7,628 nt of DNA from Candidatus Bathyarchaeota archaeon (lineage in GTDB: Archaea; Thermoproteota; Bathyarchaeia; TCS64). The position numbers and the translations under genes are program-made. The stretch lies in assembly GCA_013619005.1 (NCBI GenBank), contig JABXKY010000354.1, forward strand, positions 1 through 7,628. The letters are read 5' to 3'. Below are positions 1-5,153 of this stretch, piece by piece (positions within the stretch are counted from its first letter, which is position 1; each line of letters begins with the position of its first letter). The notes below the pieces were generated by a model. The model did no database searches. It had not been told where the DNA came from and saw only the letters and a list, made by a program, of their open reading frames with translations.

Positions 1-115
1 TTGCTTCCTGAGTCTCAGACCTGGATAACGCTATGCTGATGTTCAGCGTAGCCAAGAAGAGGGTTATGACCACGGTCAGATTAACCAGCCTCATTATCTT
101 CCATCTGAGCCTCAT
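1..115 (-). CDS. N-terminal fragment of a membrane-anchored or secreted protein, cut by the window edge
   Basis: Reading down from the ATG at 115 gives 38 codons with no stop before the edge. The peptide starts MRLRWKIMRLVNLTVVITLF and continues with LATLNISIAL, then a polar SRSETQEA stretch. A basic start followed by about 20 hydrophobic residues is a typical signal anchor or first membrane helix, with positive charges inside the cell. No family can be named: the N-terminus of a membrane sensor, a secreted protein or a transporter component would all fit. An in-frame GTG lies 15 nt upstream, but the ATG is preferred because a TATA-like element sits about 27 nt before it, which suggests a leaderless transcript. 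There is no Shine-Dalgarno. It follows the AOR1 gene on the same strand after 83 nt that contain a perfect inverted repeat, so it is probably a separate transcription unit. Confidence 0.5.
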   Translation of the reverse strand, partial: MRLRWKIMRLVNLTVVITLFLATLNISIALSRSETQEA

Positions 116-136
116 GACGGGGTATCTCACATAGAA

Positions 137-146
137 TATCTAAAAA
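137..146 (-). promoter_or_regulatory. TATA-like element for the truncated membrane-protein gene
   Basis: The minus strand reads TTTTTAGATA here. Its centre is about 27 nt before the ATG at 115, the usual archaeal TATA-to-start distance, so transcription would begin at or next to the start codon. The same T-run lies just after the hairpin at 150-166 and could instead be part of a terminator for AOR1. Confidence 0.4.
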
Positions 147-149
147 GAA

Positions 150-166
150 CACGGTGGAACACCGTG
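150..166. repeat. Perfect inverted repeat, 7-bp arms with a 3-nt loop
   Basis: CACGGTG (150-156), GAA, CACCGTG (160-166) form a perfect GC-rich hairpin. On the minus strand it lies downstream of the AOR1 stop and is followed at once by TTCTTTTTA, so it looks like a hairpin-plus-U terminator. It also lies directly upstream of the TATA-like element of the next gene, where a regulator could bind. Either role, or both, is possible. Confidence 0.6.
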
Positions 167-176
167 GAATGAACGT

Positions 177-190
177 TTAAAAGAAAATAA
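177..190 (-). terminator. T-rich 3' end of the AOR1 gene
   Basis: The minus strand reads TTATTTTCTTTTAA, starting 9 nt after the TAA of AOR1. Archaeal RNA polymerase terminates at T-rich tracts without needing a hairpin. The hairpin at 150-166 lies a little further on and may act as a second stop. Confidence 0.4.
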
Positions 191-198
191 GAGGGGGA

Positions 199-2031
199 TT
201 ATTTGAGCTCGACGTGTTTCGCTAGCTGCTCGGCTTCCTCTGAGAGGTCCAGATCGACCAGTGTAGCCTTTGTGGGGATGCCCCTCTCGTCCCAGCCGCG
301 CTTATCGTAGTAACTGGTCAGCATCTTGTCGTAGCTTGCCTCATCAAGGTGCTTTCCAGCCAGTGCTCCCTCTGTGAGCGGGTGTTTGAACCACCTAACA
401 GGAGGATAATCCATCTTCCTGCTCCACTCTGCCCCGTACTCCCTCGCCCAGAAGGCCCTCATCAAGGCGTAAACCCTGTCACCCATCTTCCACATGTCGT
501 CAAGGGTCATCTTGACACCCGTGGCGGCCTCAAGGTACTTGGGGTACTCCGTGAGATCATAGCCCAACTCGATCCATGGGAACCTACAGGCGACCAGGGA
601 CTCGAACATGCCTCCCCTGATCCTCTGGAACTCGATGACCTTGTCGGCCTTCTCGGGTCCGTACTCGCCCCTGATACCGCTGCTGATCTCCCAGCTGATA
701 ACCCAGGCGTCCTTATGGTGTGCTCCAATTGGGCTGGTGCCGAAGCTGAGTGCCATACCGGGACAGTAGTGGCAGTCGTACGCGCTGACCTCCATGCCCT
801 TGACGTGGATGGCGAAGTCGGGTGCCTCGCCGCCGATTTCCTCGGCCGCCTGCCTCGTTCCCTTACCCAGAAGGGCTCCGATGCCCTCCATATCTGCCAT
901 CTTGTAGAGCAGCTTCTTGGCCCCCTCGAAGTCACCCCATGTGATATCAAGGTCCAACAGGCCCTTGGTGGCGCACTCCATGGCGAAGCCTATGACGCTG
1001 CCGGCCCCGATTGTGTCGAGACCCAGCTCGTCACAGATCCTGTTCAGGGTCCCAATCTGGGCTAGGTCGCCTAGACCGATGTTTGGGCCCAGCATGGTGA
1101 CGTTCTCGTAGTCAAGCTCCGAGTGTATTCCCTCGCTGTCCAGTATGGTGTTTCCACAGATCATGTTACAGTTGGGGCAGCCCCTCTGGGTCACCGTGGC
1201 CGCGTGAACCGCGTCACCGTTGACCTTGTCGATGTGCTCGAAGACGCCCTCGCTGAAGTTCCTCGTGGGGAGGGCTCCGGCAGTCTGCATCATATCTGCA
1301 GCCATCATGGTGCCCACCTTTTTCCAGTAGTTGAAAGCGTCATACTTTGGGATTTTCCCGAATCCCTCACGACCCAGTGCCTTTAACTTCTCAGGGTCAA
1401 AGGCAGGGACCTCCATGGTGCCGTTAAACACAGCCGCCTTCAGGTTCTTGCTACCCATAACGGCACCCATACCCGGTCTTCCGCCCGCTCGCCCCTTCTG
1501 GGCGACAACGGTGGCTAGGTTACATAGGTTCTCACCACTCTGACCGATGATGAGGACACCTGAGGCATTTCCGTGCTCCTCAAGGATCCAATCCTCCGTG
1601 ACATAGCTGTCCTTACCCCACAGGTGTGAGGCATCGCGAATCTCCGTCTTTTCGTCCTCGACGTATAGGTAAACTGGTTTCTCGGCCTTGCCCGTGACGA
1701 CAACCGCGTCGAGGCCGCATTTTCTCATGTTGACAGCCGCCCTGGTTCCAATGTTTCCGTCGCCGAATCCGCCTGTAAGCGGGCTCTTAGCAGCGATGAC
1801 CATCTTGCCGCTGTTGGGAATGCTGAAAGCAGTGTACGGTCCAGTTGCGAATATGAGCATGTTTTCAGGCCCAACGGGATCTGCGCCCTTGGGGAGCTCG
1901 TCCCAGAGGAGCTTGATCGCCAGCCCCCTGCCGCCGATGAATCGTTTGGCTATGTCCTCTGAGTAATCAGTTACCTCGGTTGTTCCCTTTGTGAGGTCTA
2001 CCCTGAGGATCTTACCTGTCCATCCCTTCAT
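199..2031 (-). CDS. aor: Aldehyde ferredoxin oxidoreductase, canonical tungsten type (AOR1)
   Basis: This is a 610-residue cytoplasmic tungsten-bis-pterin enzyme that oxidises aldehydes to acids with ferredoxin as acceptor; the natural substrate is unknown. The length is normal for the family. Visible family features are GGRGLA near residue 33, MGSKNLK near 192, and the [4Fe-4S] ligands Cys285, Cys288 and Cys292 (CPNCNMIC) with Cys482 in VACRF. The active-site Glu is Glu309 (DYEN), the pterin motif DELGLD is at 334-339, and His438/439 match the catalytic-His region. The spacing is close to Pyrococcus furiosus AOR (Cys288/291/295/494, Glu313, His448). An extra Cys420-x-x-Cys423 is unusual. The ATG at 2031 is chosen because MKGWTGKILRVDL is the family N-terminus. 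The frame stays open 219 nt further upstream, but that part is not AOR-like and overlaps the end of moaD. No Shine-Dalgarno is seen. It lies 202 nt after the MoaD-like gene. Confidence 0.95.
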   Translation of the reverse strand: MKGWTGKILRVDLTKGTTEVTDYSEDIAKRFIGGRGLAIKLLWDELPKGADPVGPENMLIFATGPYTAFSIPNSGKMVIAAKSPLTGGFGDGNIGTRAAVNMRKCGLDAVVVTGKAEKPVYLYVEDEKTEIRDASHLWGKDSYVTEDWILEEHGNASGVLIIGQSGENLCNLATVVAQKGRAGGRPGMGAVMGSKNLKAAVFNGTMEVPAFDPEKLKALGREGFGKIPKYDAFNYWKKVGTMMAADMMQTAGALPTRNFSEGVFEHIDKVNGDAVHAATVTQRGCPNCNMICGNTILDSEGIHSELDYENVTMLGPNIGLGDLAQIGTLNRICDELGLDTIGAGSVIGFAMECATKGLLDLDITWGDFEGAKKLLYKMADMEGIGALLGKGTRQAAEEIGGEAPDFAIHVKGMEVSAYDCHYCPGMALSFGTSPIGAHHKDAWVISWEISSGIRGEYGPEKADKVIEFQRIRGGMFESLVACRFPWIELGYDLTEYPKYLEAATGVKMTLDDMWKMGDRVYALMRAFWAREYGAEWSRKMDYPPVRWFKHPLTEGALAGKHLDEASYDKMLTSYYDKRGWDERGIPTKATLVDLDLSEEAEQLAKHVELK

Positions 2032-2059
2032 TATTATCGAGTACCCAAATCTCGCATCC

Positions 2060-2069
2060 TGCTTAAGCA
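2060..2069 (-). promoter_or_regulatory. Palindrome TGCTTAAGCA, possible proximal promoter or operator of AOR1
   Basis: This perfect 10-bp palindrome is centred about 33 nt before the AOR1 ATG. Its core CTTAAG is a weak TATA-like sequence that would give a very short leader. It could equally be a regulator site or chance. Confidence 0.25.
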
Positions 2070-2140
2070 TTTTACCATCGAAGTGAATGATGGTTCCATA
2101 CGTGGTTCCTGAAAATATTGATGAGATGCCAGCAAGACTC

Positions 2141-2158
2141 ATGAATTCATCGCGCGCG
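2141..2158. repeat. Palindrome ATGAATTCAT next to an alternating CG tract
   Basis: ATGAATTCAT (2141-2150) is a perfect 10-bp palindrome and is followed directly by CGCGCGCG (2151-2158), itself self-complementary. Both lie in the spacer before AOR1, within the predicted transcript if the TATA box at 2188-2194 is used. They could be a binding site or an RNA structure; no known regulator site is recognised. Confidence 0.35.
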
Positions 2159-2177
2159 CATCCAACCGTGGGTATGT

Positions 2178-2194
2178 CCAGAACTGGTTTTAAA
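2178..2194 (-). promoter_or_regulatory. TATA box with an adjoining inverted repeat, candidate distal promoter of AOR1
   Basis: The minus strand reads TTTAAAA followed immediately by CCAGTTCTGG (CCAG, 2-nt spacer, CTGG, at 2178-2187). The TATA-like box begins 40 nt after the moaD stop. An inverted repeat between TATA and start site is a common position for archaeal repressors. Transcription from here would give a leader of roughly 130 nt before AOR1. Confidence 0.4.
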
Positions 2195-2233
2195 GGAATT
2201 ATGAAACAAGGATTAATGAATAAATCTGTAGGT

Positions 2234-2512
2234 CTAGCCGCCGACCACAAAAGGCATTATGACCACGTCATCGTCGTCCTGGAGTTTGGTCTCAACTCCT
2301 TCGAGGAGCTCGATGTTCTTCCCGTTCACGATGATAGCCAAATCGGTGCCTCCCACCTTGAAATCTCCGAGGTGACCGCCGCGGGTGTGACCCGCCGCCC
2401 TCTGCAGCCTGTTGGTGAGGCTCAGGACACTGGTGTCCTCGGGCAGTTCCACCGTGTGCTTGCTGCCCACAGACTCGGATACGTCGCCAAACAAGCGTAC
2501 CTTGACCTTCAT
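2234..2512 (-). CDS. MoaD/ThiS-family ubiquitin-like sulfur-carrier protein
   Basis: This 92-residue beta-grasp protein begins MKVKVRLFGDVSESVG and ends IMPFVVGG. The terminal Gly-Gly is the residue pair that family members use for adenylation and thiocarboxylation, and VNGKNIELL around 62-70 with the closing DDDVVIMP strand is typical of MoaD. Family members donate sulfur to the pterin dithiolene that binds Mo or W; some archaeal relatives (SAMPs) also modify proteins or tRNA. Standing between two tungsten-enzyme genes, it most likely serves their cofactor, like the MoaD-like aorD gene of the Aromatoleum aromaticum aor cluster. The ATG at 2512 is chosen because the fold starts there and a TATA-like box lies about 29 nt upstream; no Shine-Dalgarno is present, so the mRNA looks leaderless. 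An open frame runs upstream to 2650 but overlaps AOR2 and is not MoaD-like. The matching MoaE or E1-like activating enzyme is not in the window. Confidence 0.9.
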   Translation of the reverse strand: MKVKVRLFGDVSESVGSKHTVELPEDTSVLSLTNRLQRAAGHTRGGHLGDFKVGGTDLAIIVNGKNIELLEGVETKLQDDDDVVIMPFVVGG

Positions 2513-2536
2513 CACTGTAGTACATGAATGGTGGAA

Positions 2537-2545
2537 GATAAAAAT
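2537..2545 (-). promoter_or_regulatory. TATA box of the MoaD-like gene
   Basis: The minus strand reads ATTTTTATC, centred about 29 nt before the ATG at 2512. This is the spacing expected for a leaderless archaeal transcript and agrees with the missing Shine-Dalgarno. Confidence 0.5.
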
Positions 2546-2550
2546 GTGGT

Positions 2551-2557
2551 AAAAAAA
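2551..2557 (-). terminator. T7 tract after AOR2
   Basis: Seven consecutive T residues on the minus strand begin 6 nt after the AOR2 TAA, preceded by CCCC and with no hairpin. This is the archaeal type of terminator. It directly precedes the moaD TATA box, so one unit ends and the next begins within about 50 nt. Confidence 0.55.
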
Positions 2558-2562
2558 GGGGT

Positions 2563-4431
2563 TTAGCGGAGCTTGGCCATGCTCTTCTCGAGGTCGGCCA
2601 GGTCCAGCTTCTTCAGGGTCTCCTTGGTGGGGATGCCCCTGTTGTCCCATCCGACGGTCTCGAAGTAGCTCTGCAGCTTGGTGTCAACGAGGGCACGGTC
2701 GGTGACCTTGCCCTTGTATGGTCCTGACGGCAGTGGCTCGTAGAACCTCGGTGGGTTGTCGTCGTCCTTTACTGGGATCCACGTGAGGTCGGGTCCGCCC
2801 ATCATCAGCAGTGCCCTCTGCAGCGTGATGATCCTGGGACCTGTCTCGCTCCTCCACTGGTGGAGGGTGATTGGGAACCCTGTGATAGCCTTGGCGAAAT
2901 CGAATACCATGCTCTGCGGTACACCGTAGTAGGTGAAGTTACAGAAGACGGCGCTGTCCGTGAACGGCGCCCCGCTCATATCGTTATAGCCGTCCTGAGT
3001 GGTGCTCGTATGGTCTCCGCCCTGGACGTTTGCAGCGTAAGCGATGTCATGGGTGTAGTCCATGTCGCTTCGGGTGCCGTGGGCACCGATCTCGATACCC
3101 TTAACGTGTACAGCGTACTTGAGGAGCTCCTCGGGCTTCTTTCCCTTCATCTTGGCGATGAGGAAAGCGGCCCTGTAAGTGCCCTCTGCGAGCATATCGC
3201 CTATCTTCTCCCTGTACGCCATCATCCTGAGGATCTTGTCGAAGTGGTCGGCGTTGCCCCACTCGGGCGCGAAGCCGAAGTCATCGTCACTCAGGATACC
3301 GCGCTGGTGTAGCTCTACGGCGAACGCGGCCGTGTTGGGGCCGTTGATGCCGCTGTGTCCCAGCTGGTCACATAGAGTACTCAGGTGTATGTTTGCCTCT
3401 GGGTCGAATATGCCGAAGTTGGTTCCACAGTATGCCTGCAGCTCATAATCCGGCATATCGGTGATATCGCCCTTCCATTTGCCTGTCTTGATACAGCTGA
3501 CCTTCATGCAGTTTGTGGTGCAGTTAAAGTCGGCCCACTTCTTCTTGACCCAGAACCGGTTCTCGAACATGGGTCCACCGTAGCTCTTCTCGTCGTGCCA
3601 CTCCTCCTGCCAGTTCCTGATGGGCTCGCTGCTGGTGTCGGCTCCTACCGCGTATCCCGCGTACCCTGTGCCCATTCGCCTCATGCCGGAGCGGCCGATG
3701 AGAATCTCGTGGGTCTGCCTCCAGAGAAGCTTGGCTGACTCGGGGGCGTCTACCTTTGGTAGTGGTCCCCTGCCCTTTGCCACGACCGCCTTGAGGTTCT
3801 TGCTTCCCATGAGGCTGCCGTACCCGCCGTAACCGGCTGCGTGGCAGACCTTGCTCATGACGCACGCGTTCCTGATCAGGTTCTCACCGGCAGGGCCGAT
3901 GTAGATGGAACCTGGCTCCTTGTGGAGACCAATGTTTGGCTTCCTCTTCTCTAGCTCAGCCGTTACCTCCTTGTTTAGCTTGATGAGGGTTTTCTCGCCG
4001 TCAAGCCCCCAGAGGTGGCTTGCGTCAACCAACTCGGCTCCGTCGTCCGTGATCATCAGGTAGACTGGCTTGTCCGCCTTGCCCACGAAGGTTACGCCAT
4101 CGTATCCGGCCGACTTCATCTCGTTGGCCATCTCGGTGGCGGCCGTTGAGCCGACAGTGCCCATGCTTATGGGGCTCTTTCCGCTGACACAGATCCTTGA
4201 GCCGGGGTAGATGCCCGTCATTGGGCCAGTGTACACCATTAATGGTGACTCGGGGGCCAGTGGGTCGAGCTCGGCCCACTTGTCACCGATCTTGTCCCAG
4301 AGTACCTTGGCTGCCAGTCCACGTCCACCAAAGTAATGGCGGAGCATCTTGTCGCTGTACTCAACTTCCTCGATCTTGTCCTTGCTGAGATCTATCTCAA
4401 GCCATTTTCCTGCGTATCCACCTGGGCTCAT
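2563..4431 (-). CDS. Divergent aldehyde ferredoxin oxidoreductase-family tungsten enzyme (AOR2)
   Basis: This 622-residue catalytic subunit is of the AOR family. Family marks are GGRGLA at 35-40, MGSKNLK at 208-214, the active-site Glu330 in DYEL, HVKGIEI at 442-448, GGDH at 471-474 and the shared C-terminal GWDNRGIPTKETL (594-606). The fourth cluster ligand is Cys497 (VFCNF). Two motifs are odd. The other three cluster cysteines are Cys304, Cys308 and Cys313, spaced Cx3Cx4C instead of the usual Cx2Cx3C. The DxxGLD pterin motif reads DQLGHSG from 355. Substrate is unknown. The gene overlaps the polyferredoxin stop by ATGA and has a GGAGGT Shine-Dalgarno 6 nt before its ATG, so the two proteins are probably made and assembled together, as in AorA-AorB or the Pyrococcus WOR5/PF1479 pair. 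No export signal is visible, so it should be cytoplasmic. Only distantly similar to AOR1; not a recent tandem duplicate. Confidence 0.93.
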   Translation of the reverse strand: MSPGGYAGKWLEIDLSKDKIEEVEYSDKMLRHYFGGRGLAAKVLWDKIGDKWAELDPLAPESPLMVYTGPMTGIYPGSRICVSGKSPISMGTVGSTAATEMANEMKSAGYDGVTFVGKADKPVYLMITDDGAELVDASHLWGLDGEKTLIKLNKEVTAELEKRKPNIGLHKEPGSIYIGPAGENLIRNACVMSKVCHAAGYGGYGSLMGSKNLKAVVAKGRGPLPKVDAPESAKLLWRQTHEILIGRSGMRRMGTGYAGYAVGADTSSEPIRNWQEEWHDEKSYGGPMFENRFWVKKKWADFNCTTNCMKVSCIKTGKWKGDITDMPDYELQAYCGTNFGIFDPEANIHLSTLCDQLGHSGINGPNTAAFAVELHQRGILSDDDFGFAPEWGNADHFDKILRMMAYREKIGDMLAEGTYRAAFLIAKMKGKKPEELLKYAVHVKGIEIGAHGTRSDMDYTHDIAYAANVQGGDHTSTTQDGYNDMSGAPFTDSAVFCNFTYYGVPQSMVFDFAKAITGFPITLHQWRSETGPRIITLQRALLMMGGPDLTWIPVKDDDNPPRFYEPLPSGPYKGKVTDRALVDTKLQSYFETVGWDNRGIPTKETLKKLDLADLEKSMAKLR

Positions 4432-4949
4432 TCTATTACCTCCTCTCCTTTCTCACCGAACATCATCACCGCGAGGTCCTTCGCCGTCTCCACAGGGTGC
4501 CTGCTGTAAAGCTTCCTGTGGATGCTGGGCCCCTCATCCACAATCGTCAAAGCGTTGTAATCCGCCTCGACGCATACCTCGACGCACTTGGGGGCGCCAC
4601 CGCACAGGTCGCAGATGTTTGCCTTGTTGTCCCCCGGGTGGAGGGTGGGAATTTGCCCTGGGCATGCTTTGATGCACAGGCTACAGCTCGTACAGGCCTC
4701 ACGGTCAACGATTACTGCTCCATTGCTGTCGACGCTCAGGGCGTCCACTGGGCAGACACTAACGCAAGGGTAGTCCTGACACTGGGAGCACAGATGTGGA
4801 ACCTCAACACCTGGGAAGGGCATGAAGACCCGAACCCGGCTCGCCTCGGGCCACATCCAGCCCTCGTGGTGTATACTGCATGCGAGTTCGCATCGCCTGC
4901 ATCCGCTGCAGGCCGCGTAGTCTCTTGCTATCCATACATGTTTACTCAA
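4428..4949 (-). CDS. Four-cluster polyferredoxin, electron-transfer subunit of AOR2
   Basis: This 173-residue protein has sixteen cysteines in four groups: Cys14/17/20/24, Cys54/57/62/66, Cys86/89/92/96 and Cys113/116/122/126. That is enough for four [4Fe-4S] clusters in the arrangement of HycB/DmsB-like subunits, including the longer Cx2Cx4Cx3C and Cx2Cx5Cx3C groups. It probably carries electrons from AOR2 to a soluble acceptor. Size and cluster count match AorA of Aromatoleum aromaticum and PF1479 beside WOR5 in Pyrococcus. No twin-arginine or other signal peptide is seen, so it should be cytoplasmic. The start is TTG at 4949, supported by GGTGA 6 nt upstream and because the next in-frame Met is residue 32, after the first cysteine group. 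It is the first gene of the cluster, and its TGA overlaps the AOR2 ATG. No FAD/NAD subunit (AorC-like) is in the window. Confidence 0.93.
   Translation of the reverse strand: MSKHVWIARDYAACSGCRRCELACSIHHEGWMWPEASRVRVFMPFPGVEVPHLCSQCQDYPCVSVCPVDALSVDSNGAVIVDREACTSCSLCIKACPGQIPTLHPGDNKANICDLCGGAPKCVEVCVEADYNALTIVDEGPSIHRKLYSRHPVETAKDLAVMMFGEKGEEVIE
4438..4443 (-). promoter_or_regulatory. Shine-Dalgarno GGAGGT of AOR2
   Basis: This lies inside the end of the polyferredoxin gene, 6 nt before the AOR2 ATG, within GGAGAGGAGGT. It matches the 3' end of archaeal 16S rRNA strongly. With the ATGA overlap it points to coupled and efficient translation of AOR2. Confidence 0.8.
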
Positions 4950-4955
4950 AACGAT

Positions 4956-4960
4956 TCACC
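4956..4960 (-). promoter_or_regulatory. Shine-Dalgarno GGTGA that fixes the polyferredoxin TTG start
   Basis: GGTGA ends 6 nt before TTG at 4949. It pairs with the UCACC part of the archaeal 16S 3' end. The spacing equals that of AOR2, which supports the rare TTG start. Confidence 0.6.
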
Positions 4961-4993
4961 AGAATTTTATCAGTATCTACACGTCTGGAAACG

Positions 4994-5001
4994 TATTAAA
5001 A
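4994..5001 (-). promoter_or_regulatory. TATA box of the polyferredoxin-AOR2 operon
   Basis: TTTTAATA on the minus strand is centred about 48 nt before the TTG start. Transcription would begin near 4971, giving a leader of about 22 nt that includes the GGTGA site. The rest of the 204-nt gap (4950-5153) holds several T-runs and no convincing gene. Confidence 0.5.
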
Positions 5002-5125
5002 GATTAGGAAATCGAAGAAAAATGACGAAGTGCAGAGAAAAACATATTGAAGTGAGGAAAAAGGAAGGCAACTATCATCGCTTGGCCATCTCGTGTCACC
5101 GAAATATTCAGTTAGGGTATGCCGC

Positions 5126-5132
5126 AAAAAAA
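5126..5132 (-). terminator. T7 tract after the MscS-type channel gene
   Basis: The minus strand reads AAAAATCCTTTTTTT about 15-30 nt after the mscS TGA. The T7 run is a likely archaeal terminator; the A5/T5 pairing is too weak to count as a real hairpin. It separates mscS from the redox operon. Confidence 0.55.
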
Positions 5133-5153
5133 GGATTTTTCGAGGCTGAAGAC

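Noticed and set aside
349..1065. A 238-codon plus-strand open frame inside AOR1
   Set aside because: It is fully antisense to the conserved AOR1 C-terminal half and has no recognisable domain.
2513..2650. A longer N-terminus for the MoaD-like protein starting at 2650
   Set aside because: The extra 46 residues overlap the end of AOR2 in another frame and are not MoaD-like, while the TATA spacing supports 2512.
2860..3312. A 150-codon plus-strand open frame inside AOR2
   Set aside because: It is antisense to the conserved AOR2 core, with no start signal or motif of its own.
2563..4431. AOR2 as a class II benzoyl-CoA reductase BamB
   Set aside because: As far as I recall, BamB has the usual CxxCxxxC spacing and a different region around the active site, and no Bam partner genes are present. 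The family membership is shared but the assignment is not supported.
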